DNA of 41,521 bases from Pueribacillus theae. GTDB taxonomy: Bacteria; Bacillota; Bacilli; Bacillales; UBA6769. The notes below the pieces were generated by a model. That model searched no databases, had not been told where the DNA came from, and worked only from the letters and a program-made list of their open reading frames with translations. Each line of letters opens with the position of its first letter. The stretch's first letter is position 1. The DNA is taken from assembly GCF_003097615.1 (NCBI RefSeq), contig NZ_QCZG01000033.1, positions 1 through 41,521 on the forward strand, read 5' to 3'. Below are positions 8,426-16,644 of the stretch, in pieces. The position numbers and the translations under genes are program-made.

Positions 8426-8950
8426 TTATCTATTCAATATACCCAAATATTCTTTCCAAGGCCCAACATCTGCCCTGTATCTCTCGGCCATTACCCTTAC
8501 GATTTGAGCAATGTGTGTTAAATCATGAACAACCCATGTGGAAATCAACTCCTTTACCTTTACGACTCCAAATGCAGGGTGTGAGCCCGCACGTTTTAGC
8601 TGTGATTCAGATTCAACAAGCTCCTTAAGTCTGGTTATGCAATGCGTTCTCATCGTCTTAAATTCAAGCAATTTTTGTTCAATCGAACTTTCAGATTTCA
8701 TATTCAAATGAGAAAACCGATCAAATGGAGGGAAGGGTTTTCTTCCCCCTTCTCGAAGAATAAATGCCAGCCGCGGTATCCAATTATTTTTCTCTCCCTC
8801 AATGAGGTGCCCAATCACTTCAGAGACATCCCAAGTTCCTTCGCCTTCATTGCATTGCAACCATCCATCAGATAGACCAGATAAAAAATACTCCAATGTT
8901 TGTGGTGTACGCTCTAGAACCTCAATGGCTTCTTTCATATTAAAATTCAT
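8426..8950 (-). CDS. DinB/YfiT-family protein (putative metalloenzyme), copy 1
   Basis: Four-helix-bundle protein of 174 residues of the DinB/YfiT superfamily, whose members are bacillithiol or other thiol transferases and related metal-dependent enzymes. The metal-site pattern is seen: His in GHLIEGE and paired His in HDLTHIAQI. Start ATG at 8950 follows AAAGGAG. It is transcribed divergently from the MocR gene. Its promoter carries tandem CTGTTATA-type repeats identical in layout to those before the other DinB operon at 10.7 kb, so the same regulator probably controls both. Substrate unknown. Confidence 0.8.
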   Translation of the reverse strand: MNFNMKEAIEVLERTPQTLEYFLSGLSDGWLQCNEGEGTWDVSEVIGHLIEGEKNNWIPRLAFILREGGRKPFPPFDRFSHLNMKSESSIEQKLLEFKTMRTHCITRLKELVESESQLKRAGSHPAFGVVKVKELISTWVVHDLTHIAQIVRVMAERYRADVGPWKEYLGILNR

Positions 8951-9010
8951 TTAATATCGATCTCCTTTAACTGTATTAATTGTTATACTATAGTCCCATT
9001 CATTACAGTT

Positions 9011-9056
9011 ATAATAAAGGGGTATGAATGTAACAGTCAAAGCAGAGGTATAACAG
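9011..9056 (-). promoter_or_regulatory. dinB promoter with tandem MocR-type operator
   Basis: Read on the minus strand: CTGTTATA (9056-9049), 12 bases, CTGTTACA (9036-9029). The second repeat overlaps a -35 box TTGACT (9040-9035); an 18-bp spacer leads to -10 TATTAT (9016-9011). The repeats are exactly 20 bp apart, two helical turns, placing both on one DNA face. The same arrangement recurs at 10663-10708. Confidence 0.7.
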
Positions 9057-9091
9057 TTTTGCCATCAATCCATGTATTGGGGGAATATGCG

Positions 9092-10555
9092 TTGAAGATT
9101 GAATTGTCACGTGACAATAGCAGTATGTCTCTCGTTGATCAAATTTACTTTGAGATCTTAGAAAGGATTGAATCTAGGCTTTTACAAAAAGGAGCATTAC
9201 TGCCTTCTGTACGAAAATTAGCTAAAGATCTCAACGTGAGTGTCGTAACCGTTCATAAAGCTTATACGCGACTAGCAAAAGAAGGATATATTAATATTTA
9301 TAAAGGGAAAGGGGCCTATATCAACGAGCGTTACGAGAATATGAAACCAAATCGTGAGAAAGGCGGAGACTTATCATCTTTTGATTGGCAGCAAAATATT
9401 GAAGATTACATTCACCGTGCCCAGCTCGTACAGCATTTGCAATTTTCCAATCCTATTCAATTTGCCACTTCCGTGATTTATCATAAATTGCTGCCCACCA
9501 GGTTTTTAGCAGAAACTATGAAATTACTTGTGGACAATGATCCAACGATTTTGGCCAGATATTGCGAAACACAGGGCGATTCTGAACTAAGAGAAGAAAT
9601 GCAAAAATTCCTGAATAGGGTATACCGATTGCATGTTCCCTTTGAAAACATGATGATCACTAGTGGGGTACAACAAGGAATTGATCTTGTGGCACGCAGC
9701 TTTATAGGTCCTGGGGATGTTGTCATTATGGAGCAGCCATGTTTCACTGGAGCAATCGACGCAATGCGTGGTAGAGGCGCCAATATTCTTACAGCCCCTG
9801 TCAAACAAGATGGTATATGCCTCCAAACGATTGAGGAAATATGCGATCGCTTGAAACCCAAACTCATCTATACGAATCCAACATTTCAAAACCCGACAGG
9901 TACAGTGATGAGCGAACAAAATAGAAAGACATTGCTCGAAATTGCAGAGAAATACGGCATACTGATTGTTGAGGATGACGCTGTGGGAGATCTATATTTT
10001 GATGATGAGATCCCGCCCAAACCGATCAAATATTGGGATCGCAACGGACATGTCATTTATTTGAAAGGATTTAGCAAACCTCTTTCTCCCGGTTGCCGGA
10101 TCGCCACATTGGTTGCATCGGGCGTCGTATTTGAGCGATTAGTTGCAGCAAAGGCTACTGCTGATATTTGCAATCCACTGCTGACGCAAAAAGCAATCCT
10201 TTCATTTTTACGATCCGATAAAATGTTCCCACATCTAGAAAAGCTTCGTATCGCCTTAGAAGTTAGAAGAGACAGGCTTAAAAATTATTTTTCAACACAC
10301 CTAGGAGATTTGATCACCTATCGTCAACCGCAAGGAGGATTGAATGTATGGATTGAGCTGCCATGCAAATATAACGCTGAACAATTACTTTATAAGGCGG
10401 TTGAACACAATGTTTCATTTCTACCAGGCTCAGCCTGCTTTGTGAAAGATCCACAAAGGAACTTTATACGTTTAAGCTTTTCATCTGTTAGTGATAAAGA
10501 ACTAGATGAGGGAGCGGAAAGATTCGCTAACTTGATTAGGAGCTCATTAAAATGA
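9092..10555 (+). CDS. MocR-family PLP-dependent transcriptional regulator
   Basis: Two-domain regulator of about 487 residues. Residues 1-80 form a GntR winged helix (SLVDQIYFEILERI, LLPSVRKLAKDLNVS, VHKAYTRLAKEGYI). The rest is a class I aminotransferase fold with TNPTFQNPTG, the DDAVGDLYFD aspartate and the PLP lysine K329 in LKGFSKPLSPGCR. MocR proteins bind tandem direct repeats and sense PLP adducts of amines or amino acids. TTG at 9092 has GGGGGA seven bases upstream; the TTG at 9059 would add 11 residues with a weaker site. Flanked by DinB-family genes on both sides, each with tandem CTGTTATA repeats, which are likely its operators. The ligand is unknown. Confidence 0.88.
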   Translation: MKIELSRDNSSMSLVDQIYFEILERIESRLLQKGALLPSVRKLAKDLNVSVVTVHKAYTRLAKEGYINIYKGKGAYINERYENMKPNREKGGDLSSFDWQQNIEDYIHRAQLVQHLQFSNPIQFATSVIYHKLLPTRFLAETMKLLVDNDPTILARYCETQGDSELREEMQKFLNRVYRLHVPFENMMITSGVQQGIDLVARSFIGPGDVVIMEQPCFTGAIDAMRGRGANILTAPVKQDGICLQTIEEICDRLKPKLIYTNPTFQNPTGTVMSEQNRKTLLEIAEKYGILIVEDDAVGDLYFDDEIPPKPIKYWDRNGHVIYLKGFSKPLSPGCRIATLVASGVVFERLVAAKATADICNPLLTQKAILSFLRSDKMFPHLEKLRIALEVRRDRLKNYFSTHLGDLITYRQPQGGLNVWIELPCKYNAEQLLYKAVEHNVSFLPGSACFVKDPQRNFIRLSFSSVSDKELDEGAERFANLIRSSLK

Positions 10556-10662
10556 ATCAATGCCAAAAATCTAAGCTCATGCAAGGCGAACTTTCACAAA
10601 TGTAAAAAAGGAATACTCTCCAGCGATAACCTGTTATTTGTGGCATCAATAACCACATGCAA

Positions 10663-10708
10663 CTGTTATAAAGGGAGCTTTACTGTTATAGATTTTATTC
10701 AATATGAT
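10663..10708 (+). promoter_or_regulatory. Promoter of small-protein/dinB operon with tandem MocR-type operator
   Basis: CTGTTATA (10663-10670), 12 bases, CTGTTATA (10683-10690). The second repeat overlaps -35 TTTACT (10679-10684), with an 18-bp spacer to -10 TATGAT (10703-10708). Geometry is identical to the minus-strand promoter at 9011-9056. A third related site, the palindrome ATAACCTGTTAT, lies at 10626-10637. Confidence 0.7.
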
Positions 10709-10745
10709 CACACCAAACCAAATCAAAGAAAAGGAAGTGTGATTA

Positions 10746-10892
10746 TTGAAAAAAAATCAATTTGTACCCATTTTGTGTGCTTTATTCATTGTTCTTCTTG
10801 TTGTAATGATATTTATACAAACACCAGTTGCAGACAGGGGAAAAACTGAATTTAAAATACCGGCCGGCATAAATGACATTTGGGCTCCATAA
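10746..10892 (+). CDS. Small single-pass membrane protein, 48 residues
   Basis: Unrecognised small protein starting at TTG 10746 behind AAAGGAAGTG. It has a short basic N terminus (MKKNQF), one hydrophobic helix (about residues 7-25, PILCALFIVLLVVMIFI) and a mostly polar tail ending in INDIWAP. This topology suggests a membrane anchor with the tail outside. It is the first gene of an operon with the DinB-family gene 26 bases downstream and has a strong, operator-bearing promoter, which argues that it is a real gene. Function is unknown. Confidence 0.65.
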   Translation: MKKNQFVPILCALFIVLLVVMIFIQTPVADRGKTEFKIPAGINDIWAP

Positions 10893-10918
10893 AAATAACA
10901 AGAAAGAGGTAGTATCCA

Positions 10919-11368
10919 TTGAAAACAATGAAAAGGATGTATAAACATTTAAATTGGGCTAATCAGCGTATACTTGAGGCCTTGCAACAGCTTGAACATG
11001 ACAATCGTGAGGCAAGACGTTTATTTTCACATATCCTTTATTCAGAACAAGTATGGTTAAGCAGATTACAAGGAAAGGACAGTTCACAGCTACCTATTTG
11101 GGGAGAAGTTGAAATAGAAGTTTGTGAAGAAATGGTTAAAAAAAATGAAGAAAGCTTTGCAGCATTTCTCGCCGATTTAGACAAAACTGACTTAGATCAA
11201 TTCATAAGCTATAAAAATAGCAAAGGTGAAGAGTTTAATACTTCTATTCGAGATGTTCTAACCCATGTCGCGCTTCATGGTCAGCATCATAGAGGACAAA
11301 TTAATGCACAACTTCGAGCGAATCATGTTGAACCCGTTAATACGGATTTTATCACATTTGTGAGATAA
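10919..11368 (+). CDS. DinB/YfiT-family protein (putative metalloenzyme), copy 2
   Basis: DinB-superfamily helical bundle of 149 residues. The metal ligands are in FSHILYSEQ and in HVALHGQHHRGQ, the typical H-x3-H pattern. Start TTG at 10919 follows AGAGGT. It is shorter than, and only distantly related to, the DinB protein at 8.4-8.95 kb, so the two are not a recent duplication. It probably shares a transcript with the 48-residue membrane protein and is likely under MocR control. Candidate roles are thiol-dependent detoxification or damage response; substrate unknown. Confidence 0.85.
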   Translation: MKTMKRMYKHLNWANQRILEALQQLEHDNREARRLFSHILYSEQVWLSRLQGKDSSQLPIWGEVEIEVCEEMVKKNEESFAAFLADLDKTDLDQFISYKNSKGEEFNTSIRDVLTHVALHGQHHRGQINAQLRANHVEPVNTDFITFVR

Positions 11369-11373
11369 AGAGA

Positions 11374-11480
11374 GACTTATCGGGGGGTTAGCGTCCGTTA
11401 TCCCCAACTTAAACGTCACATGTTCCGCTAGGCCTTGAAGTGGGGGATTGTAGACGGTTGCGGCGTGAAAAATGTTTCTC
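11374..11480. other. GC-rich structured element, possible IS200/IS605-type end remnant
   Basis: Markedly more GC-rich than its surroundings. Contains an imperfect palindrome around GGGGTTAGCG / CGTTATCCCC (11385-11405) and AAGTGGGGGATTGTAGACGG followed by TTGCGGCGTG. Such text resembles the structured right ends of IS605-group elements that encode guide RNAs for TnpB. No tnpB or tnpA is present, so this is at most a solo end. Assignment is from memory and uncertain. Confidence 0.3.
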
Positions 11481-11500
11481 CAAAAACATTTTACTTAATA

Positions 11501-12061
11501 CTAGCCCTGTTCTGCAATCTGTAGCAAAGGAAGGATTTTCTCATGTTTAAAATTTTTTTCGGCCTCTGAAATAGTTTGAGGAAGAAGAAGATCAATCATA
11601 TCAATTAGTGAGTGTAGAGCTTGTTGGACAAAGCCATTCTCAAATTGAGCTAATGGCTCAGATAATTCATCTTCGTCTAATATAAAGTAATGTCCATTAG
11701 GAAAAACCAAAACATCAATAATTAAATCCTCAAAGGATAGCAAATTATCTGCTAAACATGTATTTTTTACGATATTAAAATAGGAACCTAAATAATTTCC
11801 ATTCTTATCTCTCCAAATGTATAAATTAAACGGGCGATTTTTCCAGTAATACGCCAATGTATAACTGCCTTTAGGAATGGTTAGCTTATTTTGGTTTGTT
11901 ATCATCGCAAATGAAGCCGCTATTTTATGAAAAAGTACGATATTTTGACTTTTTGCTTCTAACAGAATACAGCTATGTTCCTCTGTTGTAGTATCATAAC
12001 GTATTTTTCTTTCTGTTACTTTATCGCAAACTTGAATGTTTGCTATATCCCAATTGTTCAT
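11501..12061 (-). CDS. DUF402 domain protein
   Basis: Protein of 186 residues with a DUF402 domain in its central part: KGSYTLAYYWKNRPFNLY, DKNGNYLGSYFNI and the acidic FPNGHYFILDEDEL block. DUF402 proteins include nucleoside di/triphosphate phosphatases and FomD-like hydrolases that use these acidic residues for metal binding. The N-terminal ~45 residues and C-terminal helix are less typical. ATG at 12061 follows GAAAGGAAAT. It stands alone between a structured element and relic DNA. Confidence 0.7.
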   Translation of the reverse strand: MNNWDIANIQVCDKVTERKIRYDTTTEEHSCILLEAKSQNIVLFHKIAASFAMITNQNKLTIPKGSYTLAYYWKNRPFNLYIWRDKNGNYLGSYFNIVKNTCLADNLLSFEDLIIDVLVFPNGHYFILDEDELSEPLAQFENGFVQQALHSLIDMIDLLLPQTISEAEKNFKHEKILPLLQIAEQG

Positions 12062-12451
12062 AGCTTTAAAATTTCCTTTCTATACTGAGGCTCCAATAAC
12101 AAATAGTTCAAGCAATATTGTAACATGTATAAAACTAAGAAATCTTTTTTTTGATAAGCATAAAACACTTCCTTTAAAGAATAATGCACAAGCTTGCCAG
12201 TTTTTTGTTAAGTCAAATCGCTTTTCTCTTGAATTTTCTAATATTTTTAAGTATAATTGGTTTTATTAAAAATAGGGGTTGTCTTGATGTCGGTATTTGT
12301 TCTTAACTAATCAATCAATTTTATATGGTTCATTCTGTTACTTTGGAGATGATAATCCACTTTTGGAGTGGCTTATTTGTTAAGGATAAAAACAGGAGAA
12401 CCCATATCGGTTAAGAACACTGCAGCCATCCATAATATACAATTGACTGTA

Positions 12452-12480
12452 ACCGTGCTCTTATGCATGGTTTATTTTTT
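12452..12480 (+). terminator. Terminator-like hairpin in relic region
   Basis: ACCGTGC - TCTTAT - GCATGGT, then TTATTTTTT. No intact gene precedes it, so it likely belonged to a lost gene. Confidence 0.5.
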
Positions 12481-12546
12481 ATACGCATGTCAGAAATCGC
12501 TTTTTTACATCTGACAAAAGCCGTTAGGTAGTCAATATCCTAATAG

Positions 12547-12588
12547 GGACAGAAGATGGGCTATATGTTCATTCTCTGTCCTTTTTTA
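12547..12588 (+). terminator. Terminator-like hairpin in relic region
   Basis: GGACAGA (12547-12553) / TCTGTCC (12575-12581) with a 21-base loop, then TTTTTT. Again without an intact upstream gene. Confidence 0.5.
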
Positions 12589-12680
12589 TTTAGGATAAAG
12601 TAACGGTATGGATGACGTGTATGCTTTTCACATAAAAAATATCGATGATAAAGAGTGTGATTCCGTGAAAAACGATATAG

Positions 12681-12959
12681 AACAAGAAAAATGCAAATAT
12701 ACGTCTGCAAGAGGGTTCTCAAGTAATTGAGCAACTCTTAATTGAATGTTATATACAACCTGGAATTTCCACAAAAGAACTAGCGTGAAAAACGCTCCTG
12801 CTTGTTCCGGTTGCTACCGCAATTAAGAAGGAACTTATTAAATCAGGTGTTCTAATGCAAAACCGGTGAGTGTATTGTACTTGCAAAGAAATTGCGTATA
12901 TCGAAAATGAATTGGGATATGAAGGGTTCCTTATACCAAAAGCTTATAGTAGTCATTAA
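12681..12959 (+). pseudogene. Broken winged-helix gene, probable bpsA (branched polyamine synthase) N-terminal remnant
   Basis: In the frame of the CTG at 12705 the sequence reads LQEGSQVIEQLLIECYIQPG, then ISTKELA, stop, KTLLLVPVATAIKKELIKSG, VLMQNR, stop, VYCTCKEIAYIENELGYEG and ends at TAA 12957. The two in-frame TGA codons are at 12786-12788 and 12867-12869; both could arise by one base change from Arg or Gly codons. The upstream frame is also disrupted. The text resembles the winged-helix N terminus of N4-bis(aminopropyl)spermidine synthase (BpsA), whose catalytic domain is absent. That it is a broken gene is clear; the BpsA identity is from memory. Confidence 0.6.
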
Positions 12960-13037
12960 AATGATAGTGGAATGAGGCACTTCCCAATTTTATTCATAAA
13001 AATTATATCATGTTTAGTTTTTCTATTGACTTTAAAA

Positions 13038-13069
13038 TTCATATTCAGTTCATAACGTTATTGTATACT
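13038..13069 (+). promoter_or_regulatory. Promoter of response-regulator operon with OmpR-type direct repeats
   Basis: TTCATA at 13038 and 13049, 11 bp apart, with TATACT (-10) at 13064-13069. Paired repeats at about one helical turn covering the -35 position are typical of OmpR-family activator sites. This suggests autoregulation by the encoded regulator. Confidence 0.45.
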
Positions 13070-13102
13070 GTTAGCAACAGTGGTTGAAAGGAATAGATAG
13101 AC

Positions 13103-13777
13103 ATGACAAAAATCCTGATTGTTGACGATGATCCACATATTCGAGAATTAGTCGGGCTGCTCCTTAAGGACGAAGGGTTCAGTGTTTGTGAAGCTTCCGA
13201 TGGTGTGGAGGCACTTACAACACTTGAATCAATCAAAGTAGATCTGGTAATTCTAGATATCATGATGCCGAATATGGATGGTTGGGAATTATGCCATGAG
13301 CTAAGGGAATTTTATGACTTTCCGTTGCTTATGCTTACTGCCAAAAGAGAAACATCACAGAAATTAAAAGGTTTTGACATGGGAACGGATGATTATCTCG
13401 TTAAGCCGTTTGAACCATTGGAGCTTGTTGCTCGGGTAAAAGCGTTATTAAAACGTTACCATATCTCAATCTCTCAAACCGTGCAAGTCGGCGGTTTGAG
13501 CCTGAATCGAAAAACGTATGAAGTCATCTATCACGGCAGTCAGATTATGTTGCCGTTAAAGGAATTTGAGCTCCTATTTCAGTTAGCCAGTTATCCCGGA
13601 AAGACATTTACGCGAGAACAATTAATCGAAAAAATTTGGGGCTATGATTATGAAGGTGATGAACGAACTGTTGACGTTCATATTAAGCGGCTTCGCGGGC
13701 GATTTTCGGATCAAGAATATGATTTCCAAATTACCACCGTTCGTGGATTGGGATATCGACTGGAGATAAAATCGTGA
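13103..13777 (+). CDS. OmpR-family response regulator
   Basis: DNA-binding regulator of 224 residues. Receiver domain: acidic pocket D8-D10, phospho-acceptor D52, T79 and K101. Winged-helix C terminus: LPLKEFELLFQLASYPGKTF, and an IWGYDYEGDERTVDVHIKRL recognition region strongly like HssR-type regulators. The receiver domain differs from haem-sensing HssR enough that haem should not be assumed. AAAGGAATAG precedes the ATG. The kinase gene overlaps its stop codon and an ABC exporter follows, so the likely job is inducible export. Confidence 0.88.
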   Translation: MTKILIVDDDPHIRELVGLLLKDEGFSVCEASDGVEALTTLESIKVDLVILDIMMPNMDGWELCHELREFYDFPLLMLTAKRETSQKLKGFDMGTDDYLVKPFEPLELVARVKALLKRYHISISQTVQVGGLSLNRKTYEVIYHGSQIMLPLKEFELLFQLASYPGKTFTREQLIEKIWGYDYEGDERTVDVHIKRLRGRFSDQEYDFQITTVRGLGYRLEIKS

Positions 13778-14835
13778 ATAGAACACGTTGGACAAAAGTT
13801 TTAGCTTTTTCCGTTTTCATGGTCTCATTATCGCTTTGCTGGTCTGCGGCTTTTTTTATAACAGATTTTCTTTATAACCTTTTGAATATAAGACCGAATA
13901 CGTTTCTTGTTCAGCTCATTAATTCATTGTTCGGTTTCTTTATTTTTGGCTGTGTGGTATTTGTTCTCACACGTATTTTTTCTCGTGAACACCAAAAATT
14001 TGCGGAGTTCTTTCAATCTATCATTAATGCGATGAAACAGATTTCTAGGGGAAATTACAATGTAAGATTAGGAAAAATACCGGGGCACGACCATCCTGGT
14101 GATCCATTTGCTGAAATTGTCGACAATCTTAATTATATGTCCAAGGAATTGGGGCAAATGGAGAAAATGCGACAAGAGTTTGTTTCGAACGTTTCCCATG
14201 AAATTCAATCTCCGCTCACATCGATTAGTGGCTTTGCAAGAGCATTAAGGAACGAAAAACTCAGATATAGTGAAAGGTTGCACTATCTTTCCATTATTGA
14301 AGCAGAAAGCCAACGCTTATCTAATCTAAGCGATAATTTGCTGAAGTTAACCTATTTGGAATCATCAGAACAGCCTTTCGAGTTGAAGGAATATCGCTTA
14401 GACAAACAGCTGCAGCATGTAGTCTTATCCTGTGAACCGCAATGGATGGAAAAACAGATTGACATGGAGCTTTCCCTGGAGGAAGCAACGATTACCGCTG
14501 ATAAAGAATTATTGGATCAGGTTTGGATGAACTTGCTAAGTAATGCGATTAAGTTCACACCCAATGGTGGAATCATTCACATAGAAATATCCATACGAAA
14601 CAAAAATCTTATTGTAGCAATCTCTGACAATGGCGTTGGTATAGCTGAGGAGGATCAACTACACCTATTCGAGCGATTTTATAAGGCAGATAAAGCAAGA
14701 AACCGTAATACAGGTGGAAGTGGACTGGGTCTGTCCATTGTAAAAAAAATTATTGACATGCATCACGGAACAGTAACTGTAGAAAGTAAACAGGATGAAG
14801 GAACGACATTTACCATAACCTTTTTTAAAAAATAA
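13774..14835 (+). CDS. Sensor histidine kinase
   Basis: Membrane kinase of 353 residues. Two transmembrane helices (about 8-30 and 46-68) flank only a short loop, so the input is probably sensed in or near the membrane. HAMP-like linker (about 70-125), HisKA with phospho-accepting H142 in SHEIQSPLTS, and a HATPase domain with LLSNAIKFTPNG, DNGVGI and GGSGLGLSIV. The usual Arg/Lys-Thr-Pro after the histidine box is Gln-Ser-Pro here. GTG start at 13774 overlaps the regulator's TGA. Partner of the preceding regulator. Confidence 0.87.
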   Translation: MNRTRWTKVLAFSVFMVSLSLCWSAAFFITDFLYNLLNIRPNTFLVQLINSLFGFFIFGCVVFVLTRIFSREHQKFAEFFQSIINAMKQISRGNYNVRLGKIPGHDHPGDPFAEIVDNLNYMSKELGQMEKMRQEFVSNVSHEIQSPLTSISGFARALRNEKLRYSERLHYLSIIEAESQRLSNLSDNLLKLTYLESSEQPFELKEYRLDKQLQHVVLSCEPQWMEKQIDMELSLEEATITADKELLDQVWMNLLSNAIKFTPNGGIIHIEISIRNKNLIVAISDNGVGIAEEDQLHLFERFYKADKARNRNTGGSGLGLSIVKKIIDMHHGTVTVESKQDEGTTFTITFFKK

Positions 14836-14900
14836 TCTCTAGATCGATGAAATCAATCACATGGTTGGGGAGTGCCCTCCCAAAGAAGGAGCTATAATCT

Positions 14901-16634
14901 ATGAAAGATAAACAGAATGGTTTAAAATCATTTCTATCATTAATTTTATCAACGAATATTCCAAAGCTCGCACTCACAGTAGGGCTAATTGCAAGCGTCA
15001 TTACAACATTGGCGGGTTTGGTTGTTCCAATGCTGACCAAAAATTTAGTAGATGGCTTCTCTATGTCATCACTAAGTGTTCCCCTTATTATTACGATTGG
15101 ACTCGCATTTATTATTCAAGCGATGATAGGTGGGTTATCACTTTACTTACTTACTTCAATTGGTCAAAAAATTATTGCCAGACTTCGTGAACGCATGTGG
15201 TTAAAGCTCGTTCGTTTGCCCGTTCGCTATTTCGACAAAACATCAAGTGGCGAAACAGTCAGCCGCGTTGTTAACGATACAAGTATTGTAAAAGATTTAA
15301 TTTCAGAGCATTTCCCGCAATTTATTACAGGTATTATTTCGATTATCGGCGCGATTATAATCTTGCTGATTATGGATTGGAAAATGACGCTCATGATGTT
15401 GGTTGCTGTTCCAATTACGTTAGCAGTTATGATTCCACTCGGCCGCCAAATGGCAAAAATATCAAGAGGATTACAGGATGAAACGGCTGTATTTACAGGA
15501 CATATCCAACAAACACTTGCTGAAATCCGCTTAATGAAGGCTTCAACTGCTGAAAAAAATGAAGAAGAAAAAGGGTTAAATGGAATTGAAAAATTATTAA
15601 GGTTCGGGTTAAAAGAAGCACGTATTTTCGCCTTAATCGCGCCTATCATGCAGCTTGTGATCATGATTGTTATCGTGCTTATAATTGCTTACGGCGGAAT
15701 GCGTGTTGCAAGCGGCGCAATGTCAACGGGAACACTCGTTGCATTCCTGCTTTATCTCTTTCAAATCATTATGCCGATTACAATGTTTGCGATGTTTTTT
15801 ACGCAATTACAAAAAGCAAAAGGAGCAACAGAACGGATTATTGACATATTGGAACTACCACTTGAAGGAGGGCAAGAAGGGCAGGTAAAAGATATTACAA
15901 ACGAGCCAATTCGAGTTGTAAATGTGTCATTTTCCTATAACGAGGATGAGCCTGTCCTTAAAAATATTTCATTTGAGGCGCAGCCTGGTGAAATGATTGC
16001 TTTTGCAGGGCCAAGCGGCGGGGGAAAAACGACGATGTTTGGTTTGCTGGAACGCTTTTACGAGCCTACTGCTGGAGAAATACGAATCGGAAACACACCG
16101 ATCGAAGATTTATCCATGGAATCATGGCGCAGCCAAATTGGTTATGTGCCACAGGAAAGTGCAATGATGGCCGGAACAATTCGGGCAAATCTATGCTATG
16201 GTTTGCGGGATGGAGAGAAAATCCCGGATGAACGCCTATGGGAAGTAGCCAAAATGGCCTATGCTGATCAGTTTATTACAACATTTCCCAATGGATTGGA
16301 TACCGAAGTTGGTGAACGCGGAGTAAAATTATCGGGAGGGCAAAGACAACGAATTGCAATAGCTAGAGCCTTTTTACGCGACCCAAAAATCCTCATGATG
16401 GATGAAGCGACCGCCAGTCTGGATAGTCAATCCGAGGGGATCGTCCAACAAGCATTAACACGATTAATGGAAGGACGCACGACATTCGTCATTGCGCATC
16501 GATTGTCAACAATCGTCGATGCCGATAAAATTATTTTTATCGAAAATGGGCAAGTCACAGGAAGCGGAACACATCAGGAACTATTACAGTCACATGAACT
16601 ATATCGAAAATTTGCGGAACAGCAATTGACATAG
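14901..16634 (+). CDS. BmrA-like ABC multidrug exporter (half-transporter)
   Basis: Fused membrane-ATPase half-transporter of 577 residues that should act as a homodimer. Six membrane helices lie in residues ~20-300, with the family's RLPVRYFDKTSSGE coupling segment. Nucleotide domain: Walker A GPSGGGKTT (~370), Q-loop GYVPQES, signature LSGGQRQRIAIARA (~476), Walker B ILMMDEATASLD (~498) and the IAHRLSTI histidine (~532). Drugs or lipids are typical substrates. AAGAAGGAG precedes the ATG. It follows the two-component genes by 65 bases and is likely their regulated output. Confidence 0.9.
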   Translation: MKDKQNGLKSFLSLILSTNIPKLALTVGLIASVITTLAGLVVPMLTKNLVDGFSMSSLSVPLIITIGLAFIIQAMIGGLSLYLLTSIGQKIIARLRERMWLKLVRLPVRYFDKTSSGETVSRVVNDTSIVKDLISEHFPQFITGIISIIGAIIILLIMDWKMTLMMLVAVPITLAVMIPLGRQMAKISRGLQDETAVFTGHIQQTLAEIRLMKASTAEKNEEEKGLNGIEKLLRFGLKEARIFALIAPIMQLVIMIVIVLIIAYGGMRVASGAMSTGTLVAFLLYLFQIIMPITMFAMFFTQLQKAKGATERIIDILELPLEGGQEGQVKDITNEPIRVVNVSFSYNEDEPVLKNISFEAQPGEMIAFAGPSGGGKTTMFGLLERFYEPTAGEIRIGNTPIEDLSMESWRSQIGYVPQESAMMAGTIRANLCYGLRDGEKIPDERLWEVAKMAYADQFITTFPNGLDTEVGERGVKLSGGQRQRIAIARAFLRDPKILMMDEATASLDSQSEGIVQQALTRLMEGRTTFVIAHRLSTIVDADKIIFIENGQVTGSGTHQELLQSHELYRKFAEQQLT

Positions 16635-16644
16635 AAAGGTGGGA

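Larger units (their letters stand above)
12062..13037. other. Gene-poor relic region
   Basis: About 1 kb without an intact gene. It holds two terminator-like hairpins (12452-12480 and 12547-12588) and a broken gene remnant (12681-12959). The open frame on the plus strand near 12036-12269 has no ribosome binding site or recognisable protein. The rest appears to be decayed sequence. Confidence 0.6.

Noticed and set aside
12036-12269. 77-residue plus-strand frame
   Set aside because: Overlaps the DUF402 start region, has no ribosome binding site and no recognisable protein pattern.
12705-12959. In-frame TGA codons as recoded Trp or selenocysteine
   Set aside because: No SECIS-like hairpin follows either TGA, neighbouring genes use TGA as a stop, and the flanking frame is also broken. 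A decayed gene is simpler.
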